The notes under the pieces were generated by a model. It searched no databases, was not told where the DNA came from, and saw only the letters and a list, made by a program, of their open reading frames with translations. A stretch of 64,000 nt of DNA from contig BLAL01000016.1 in the NCBI GenBank assembly GCA_015698045.1, positions 1,251,501 through 1,315,500 of the forward strand, in the 5' to 3' direction. Of the stretch, positions 59,503 through 64,000 are shown in pieces; within the stretch, counting starts at the first letter, position 1, and the number at the start of each line of letters is the position of its first letter. A program made the position numbers and the translations under genes. This stretch comes from Rhizophagus clarus (Eukaryota; Glomeromycota; Glomeromycetes; Glomerales; Glomeraceae).

Positions 59503-61116
59503 GGGCTCTGATCGGTTCAGTTCAGTTCAGTTTTTACAAAAACCAATACTGAACTGAATTGATCAGTATCAGTTTTTGCAACTACTGAAACTGATCAGTT
59601 TCAGTAATCATCAATACCGATACTGGTCAGTAATTACCAAAAACTGAACTGATTTACTGACTGTTTTTTTAAAAAAAGTTCTGAAGCTTTTTTTAATAAA
59701 CAAACCTGTTTTTTTACACTATATATCTATAAAAATGTTTCGCAACGTTTTTTTATAACATAACAAAAAAAATATTGCAAAATATTTTTTTTTAATTAAA
59801 TATTCTATTAAAATCATTTTCGCAACGATTCTTTGGCATGACAAAAAAAACGTTGTGAAGCGTTTTTTTATAATCAAATAATCAATTAAAATCATTTTCA
59901 CAACTATTCGTCAACATAACAAAAAAACGTTGCGAAACATTTTTTTTTAATTAAATAATTTATTAAAAACGTTTTCACAACATTTTATTAACACAGCAAA
60001 AAAAACATTGCAAAATATTTTTTTTAGTTAAATCACTTTAAAAAAATGTTTTTTATTGCGAAGCATTTTTTTTGATTAAATAATCTATTAAAACGTTGTG
60101 ATATTTTTCATTAATTGACAAAAAAAAATGTTGTGAAATATTTTTTTTAATTAAATAATTTATTAAAAATATTTTCGCAACATTTTATTAACACGACAAA
60201 AAAAAATAATGTAAACCGTTTTTCTTTAATCAAATAAACAATTTTTAATCATTTCGCAATGATTCATAACAAAAAAAATGTTGCGAAATATTTTTTTTAA
60301 TTAAATAATTTATTAAAAATGTTTTTGCAACATTTTATTGATACAACAAAAAAAATGTTTCAAAACATTTTTTCTTTAATCAAATAAACAATATAATCAT
60401 TTCGCAACGATTCGTAACAAAAAAAATGTTGTGAAATATTTTTTTTTAATTAAATAATTTATTAAAATATTTTTAAACGTTTTATTAACATGGCAAAAAA
60501 AAATGTTGTAAACATTTTTTTTAACCAAATCACTTATAAAAAAACGTTTCGCAACATTTTTTTATTAAATTAGCAAAAATGACATTTTTTTTAATCAAAT
60601 CACTTATATTAAAATGTTTCGCAATGCTTTTTTATTAAAATAACAAAAAAAAAGTTGCAAAACATTTTTTTTAATTAAATAATTTATTAAATACATTTTC
60701 GCAACATTTTATTGACGCGATAAAAAAAATGATGCAAAACTTTTATTTTATTTTTTAATTAAATTATAAAAAAACATTTTCGCAACGTTAATTAACATGA
60801 CAAAAAAAATGTTGTGAAACGTCTTTTTTTAATGAATTAGAAGAAAAAAGTCGTGAACTTAAATCATTTAATAGAATGTTCACAACTTTTTATAATTAAA
60901 TGACGAAAAAAAATAGGTTCATTCATTATTTTATTATCATAAATCGATTTGGTAAATCAGTTCAGTAAATTGCAAAACCAATACTGAAACCACAGTTATC
61001 AAAACTGATCAGTAAATTTACCGAATGTTTCAGTTTGATAAATCATAAAACTGAAACTGTTCCAATATTGAAACTGATCGGTACAGTTCAGTAATTACTG
61101 AAACTGATCGGAGCCC
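59503..61116. mobile_element. 1.6-kb TIR element with TA target site and satellite core
   Basis: The ends GGGCTCTGATCGGTTCAG (59503) and, read inversely from 61116, GGGCTCCGATCAGTTTCAG match as inverted repeats. TA flanks both sides (59501-59502, 61117-61118). About 150 bp at the left end and 160 bp at the right end are dense in ACTGAACTGA and CTGATCAGTTTCAGTA words. The core (about 59670-60930) is a degenerate array of AAAACGTTGCGAAA, TTTTTAATTAAATAATTTAT and TTTCGCAACG words, largely self-complementary. There is no coding capacity. TA duplication suggests a Tc1/mariner-like mechanism. A single end of a related element lies at 62067-62107. Confidence 0.75.
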
Positions 61117-62066
61117 TATTTAAGTATAAAAAATAATTTAATTATAATAAATATATAGTAATAATAAATTAATTTTTTATATCATTGTAAAAAAAAATTG
61201 TGAAAATTGATTTACTAAATATTAATAAATTAATAATATAAAATGATATACTAGTGATTAAAACTTCAGAATTTTTAATTTTAATTAATATTAATATGAT
61301 ATTAATATACTATTGCTATTTTAAAAATAGTTTTAAAATTTGGAAATTAGTATTATTATAAAAATATAATTTTTATAAATATTATTATATTTAGATTTAT
61401 AAAAATTAAAATATAAATTATTACCAATTCTTCTAAACAACTTCTTAAAGTTAACAAGTTGATTTAAAATAAAAAAATTACACTTTAAATTAAAATTACT
61501 TAAACAATAAATAATTAAAAATATAAAAGTTAATTACATTTCATAAATATTAATCTAATCATTTTAAAATATCTACTATGGGTAGATTCAATCCTGCTGA
61601 ACAACTTTACTTAAGCAGAAAAAGGTAATTTTATTTGTCTAAAATTCATTTTATATATGAGTAAAATTAGTAAATAAAAAATAAGAATATGAGAATATTA
61701 TTATAAAAACATGATTTTTTTTATAAATATTAAATATAATACTGTGTTTATAAAATTAAAATATGTAAAATAATAAAAAAGAAGTATTAATTTAAAAAAA
61801 TTTTTTGTAAAAAATTTTTTTTGATATATGTGTAAAATTAAAATTTTTTCTATATATATTATATATGAATATCTTTGTTATACGAATAAAAGATTCTGCT
61901 ACTCAAATATAATTACTGAACTGAAATAAAAATAGTAAGTTTAACTACACATTTAAATATCTAACTAACTAAAAATTTTATATTAAAATAAGCAAATAAA
62001 AGTCTTACATGAGGTTTTTCTTTTATATAATTATTAAGCAAACTCAAATCTAACATATTTAAAATT
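61117..62066. other. AT-rich intergenic; possible first exon fragment
   Basis: At 61578-61625 ATG GGT AGA encodes MGRFNPAEQLYLSRKR and ends at a GTAATT donor-like site. This resembles the opening of a multicopy Rhizophagus protein (memory only). No next exon is evident. The rest shows no gene. Confidence 0.3.
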
Positions 62067-62107
62067 AGGACTCTGATCAGTTTTGGTAATTACCGAACTG
62101 TACTGAC
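62067..62107. repeat. Orphan end of the 59503-type element
   Basis: GGACTCTGATCAGTTTTGG and the following AATTACCGAACTGTACTGAC match the terminal region of the element at 59503-61116. The opposite end is absent, and the 62110 element begins immediately after it, so one end appears to have been left behind or the rest displaced. Confidence 0.6.
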
Positions 62108-62109
62108 TA

Positions 62110-63515
62110 GTGTTCTGAACAGGTTAGGTCAATTTGGATGACCTGTTAAATTGACCTGAAATATTCAGGTCAGATTATCAAATTCATGATCTGACCTCAG
62201 ATCGGGTTATAGTTTGACTGACCTGTTTGATCCGTTTCAATCCAAAGTTAAAAAAAGCGTCAAGATACTTTTTCTATACTAATTAATATACTAATTAACT
62301 AAATCACCAATGAAAACGTTAAAAAGATGGTTTAAAAACACTTAACGTTATTTTTAAAATAAATGTTTAAAAATTAGTATTTTTTTTTGCTAAAAGCGTT
62401 TTTTAACTTTTTTTTAATTAAATGCTTAAAAAAAACTTTATTTTAACATTCTTTTTTACAAGTCAACAGCTTAAAAAAGCGCTTTTTACAAGTCAAACGC
62501 TTTTTTTAAGCGTTTAAGTTAAAAAAACGCTTTTTTTAAGCGTTTAAGTTAAAAAAACGCTTTTTTTAAGCGTTTAAGTTAAAAAAACGCTTTTTTTAAG
62601 CGTTTAAGTTAAAAAAACGCTTTTTTTAAGCGTTTAAGTTAAAAAAACGCTTTTTTTAAGCGTTTAAGTTAAAAAAACGCTTTTTTTAAGCGTTTAAGTT
62701 AAAAAAACGCTTTTTTTAAGCGTTTAAGTTAAAAAAACGCTTTTTTTAAGCGTTTAAGTTAAAAAAACGCTTTTTTTAAGCGTTTAAGTTAAAAAAACGC
62801 TTTTTTTAAGCGTTTAAGTTAAAAAAACGCTTTTTTTAAGCGTTTAAGTTAAAAAAACGCTTTTTTTAAGCGTTTAAGTTAAAAAAACGCTTTTTTTAAG
62901 CGTTTAAGTTAAAAAAACGCTTTTTTTAAGCGTTTAAGTTAAAAAAACGCTTTTTTTAAGCGTTTAAGTTAAAAAAACGCTTTTTTTAAGCGTTTAAGTT
63001 AAAAAAACGCTTTTTTTAAGCGTTTAAGTTAAAAAAACGCTTTTTTTAAGCGTTTAAGTTAAAAAAACGCTTTTTTTAAGCGTTTAAGTTAAAAAAACGC
63101 TTTTTTTAAGCGTTTAAGTTAAAAAAACGCTTTTTTTAAGCGTTTAAGTTAAAAAAACGCTTTTTTTAAGCGTTTAAGTTAAAAAAACGCTTTTTTTAAG
63201 TGTTTAAGTTAAAAAAAAGTTAAAAACCGCTTTTAGCAAAAAAAATACTAATTTTTAAACGTTTAATTTAAAAATAACATTAAGTGTTTTTAAACTGTCC
63301 TTTTAACGTTTTCATTAGTGATTTGGTTAATTAGTATATTAATTAATATAGAAAAAATGTCTTGGTGCTTTTTTTAACTTCGGGTTGAAATAGGTCAAAT
63401 GGGTCAGTCAAACTATGACTTGATCTGAGGTCAGATCACGAATTTGATGATCCAACCTGAATATTTCGGGTCAATCCAACAGGTCACCTGAATTAACCTG
63501 ACCTGTTCAGAACAC
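62110..63515. mobile_element. 1.4-kb TIR element with TA target site and perfect 30-bp satellite core
   Basis: The ends GTGTTCTGAACAGGTTAGGT (62110) and, inversely from 63515, GTGTTCTGAACAGGTCAGGT are near-identical inverted repeats, flanked by TA (62108-62109 and 63516-63517). The inverted homology extends inward for about 300 bp on each side (GACCTGTT, TGAAATATTCAGGTC, GATCTGAGGTCAGATC words, then AATTAATATACTAATTAACT). The core, about 62495-63215, is the 30-bp array described separately. There is no coding capacity. The structure parallels the element at 59503-61116 with unrelated sequence. Confidence 0.8.
62495..63215. repeat. Near-perfect 30-bp tandem array, about 23 units
   Basis: From 62521 to 63180 twenty-two units are identical base for base. 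A twenty-third at 63181 differs by one base (TGTTTAAG for CGTTTAAG), and a partial unit precedes at about 62495. Each unit contains AAACGCTT and AAGCGTTT, 8-bp complementary arms separated by five T, so every unit can form a hairpin. Identity across units implies very recent expansion or active homogenisation. Confidence 0.95.
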
Positions 63516-64000
63516 TACACTTAGCACAAGGCAAACTTAAGAACCTGTGGAGAAATCAAGTAGATGCGCAAATAACAGAATTTCTAGTTACACTCAACTC
63601 TAAATGAAAACAGGTAGACATACTTAAAATGAGGCTAAAGAAGGCGCGACTGAAATTAAACATAACAATTTGCATATTACTGATGGAGCCAGATATTACA
63701 GTCTCTAACAAGATACAAAACAACTATGCCTACAATGTGATGAGAAAAGCACATGATTACTTATTTAAATTCCAACCTTTAGCAAAAAGTGAAGAATGAA
63801 AAGTACAAATAATTGGTCCAAGTATAAGAAACTTTGTATACCAACAAGCATTAAAAATGTGTAAGAAAGACAAAGAACTCATTATAAGGAAAGCAGCGGT
63901 TTTTTCAATACATAATGTACTATAACTGATCACCTAAGATGCATCAGGCATACTCATATGACTACAGATTTGTGATGTTAATAAAAGACTAGCAAGGGAA
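63516..64000 (+). pseudogene. Decayed coding fragment running off the window
   Basis: A frame broken by stops reads KLKNLWRNQVDAQITEFLVT, stop, KQVDILKMRLKKARLKL and on, through ITVSNKIQNNYAYNVMRKAH and FVYQQALKMCKKDKELIIRK. Long stretches between stops with helix-like composition suggest a former coding region in one frame with several single-base stops. I do not recognise the family. It begins directly at the end of the 62110-63515 element. Confidence 0.35.

Overview
The window is nuclear DNA of a very AT-rich fungus. Genes carry many short GT..AG introns, and the multicopy families and protein styles match an arbuscular mycorrhizal fungus of the Rhizophagus (Glomeromycotina) type. Conserved single-copy genes with normal fungal architecture argue against an organelle or a bacterium. 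I name the genus from remembered protein families, not from a search.

The window has two compartments. Positions 1 to about 31,000 are repeat-rich: decayed multicopy genes, four satellite arrays, terminal-inverted-repeat elements and a nested transposon stack. In the stack, a Tnp2-like (CACTA-type) transposase gene (minus strand, 4730-13676) carries a 642-bp element in an intron and is cut in an exon by a hAT element (6775-11536) with a perfect 8-bp target duplication. The hAT in turn carries one of two copies of a small four-exon Myb/SANT-like gene. A SNF2/RING helicase gene and a Gly/Arg-tailed protein gene here are broken by single stop codons, and an unrecognised five-exon gene lies at 14093-15414.

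Positions 32,877-55,920 are a dense housekeeping block: a CYS3/MET4-type bZIP factor, SURF1, the exosome nuclease RRP6, ribosomal protein eL22, 3-hydroxyisobutyryl-CoA hydrolase, the mitochondrial dynamin Mgm1/OPA1, a DCN1-like neddylation factor, a three-RRM TIA1/Pub1-like protein, the AMPK gamma subunit and the complex III hinge protein QCR6. Several pairs are divergent over short shared promoters. Exon joins were worked out by hand from splice sites and phase; most give whole numbers of codons. Four products act in mitochondria (SURF1, hydrolase, Mgm1, QCR6), but I see no operon-like logic beyond shared promoters.

From about 57,000 to the end the DNA is again extremely AT-rich and almost gene-free. 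It holds two large elements with terminal inverted repeats, TA target sites and satellite cores (59503-61116 and 62110-63515), plus decayed gene fragments.
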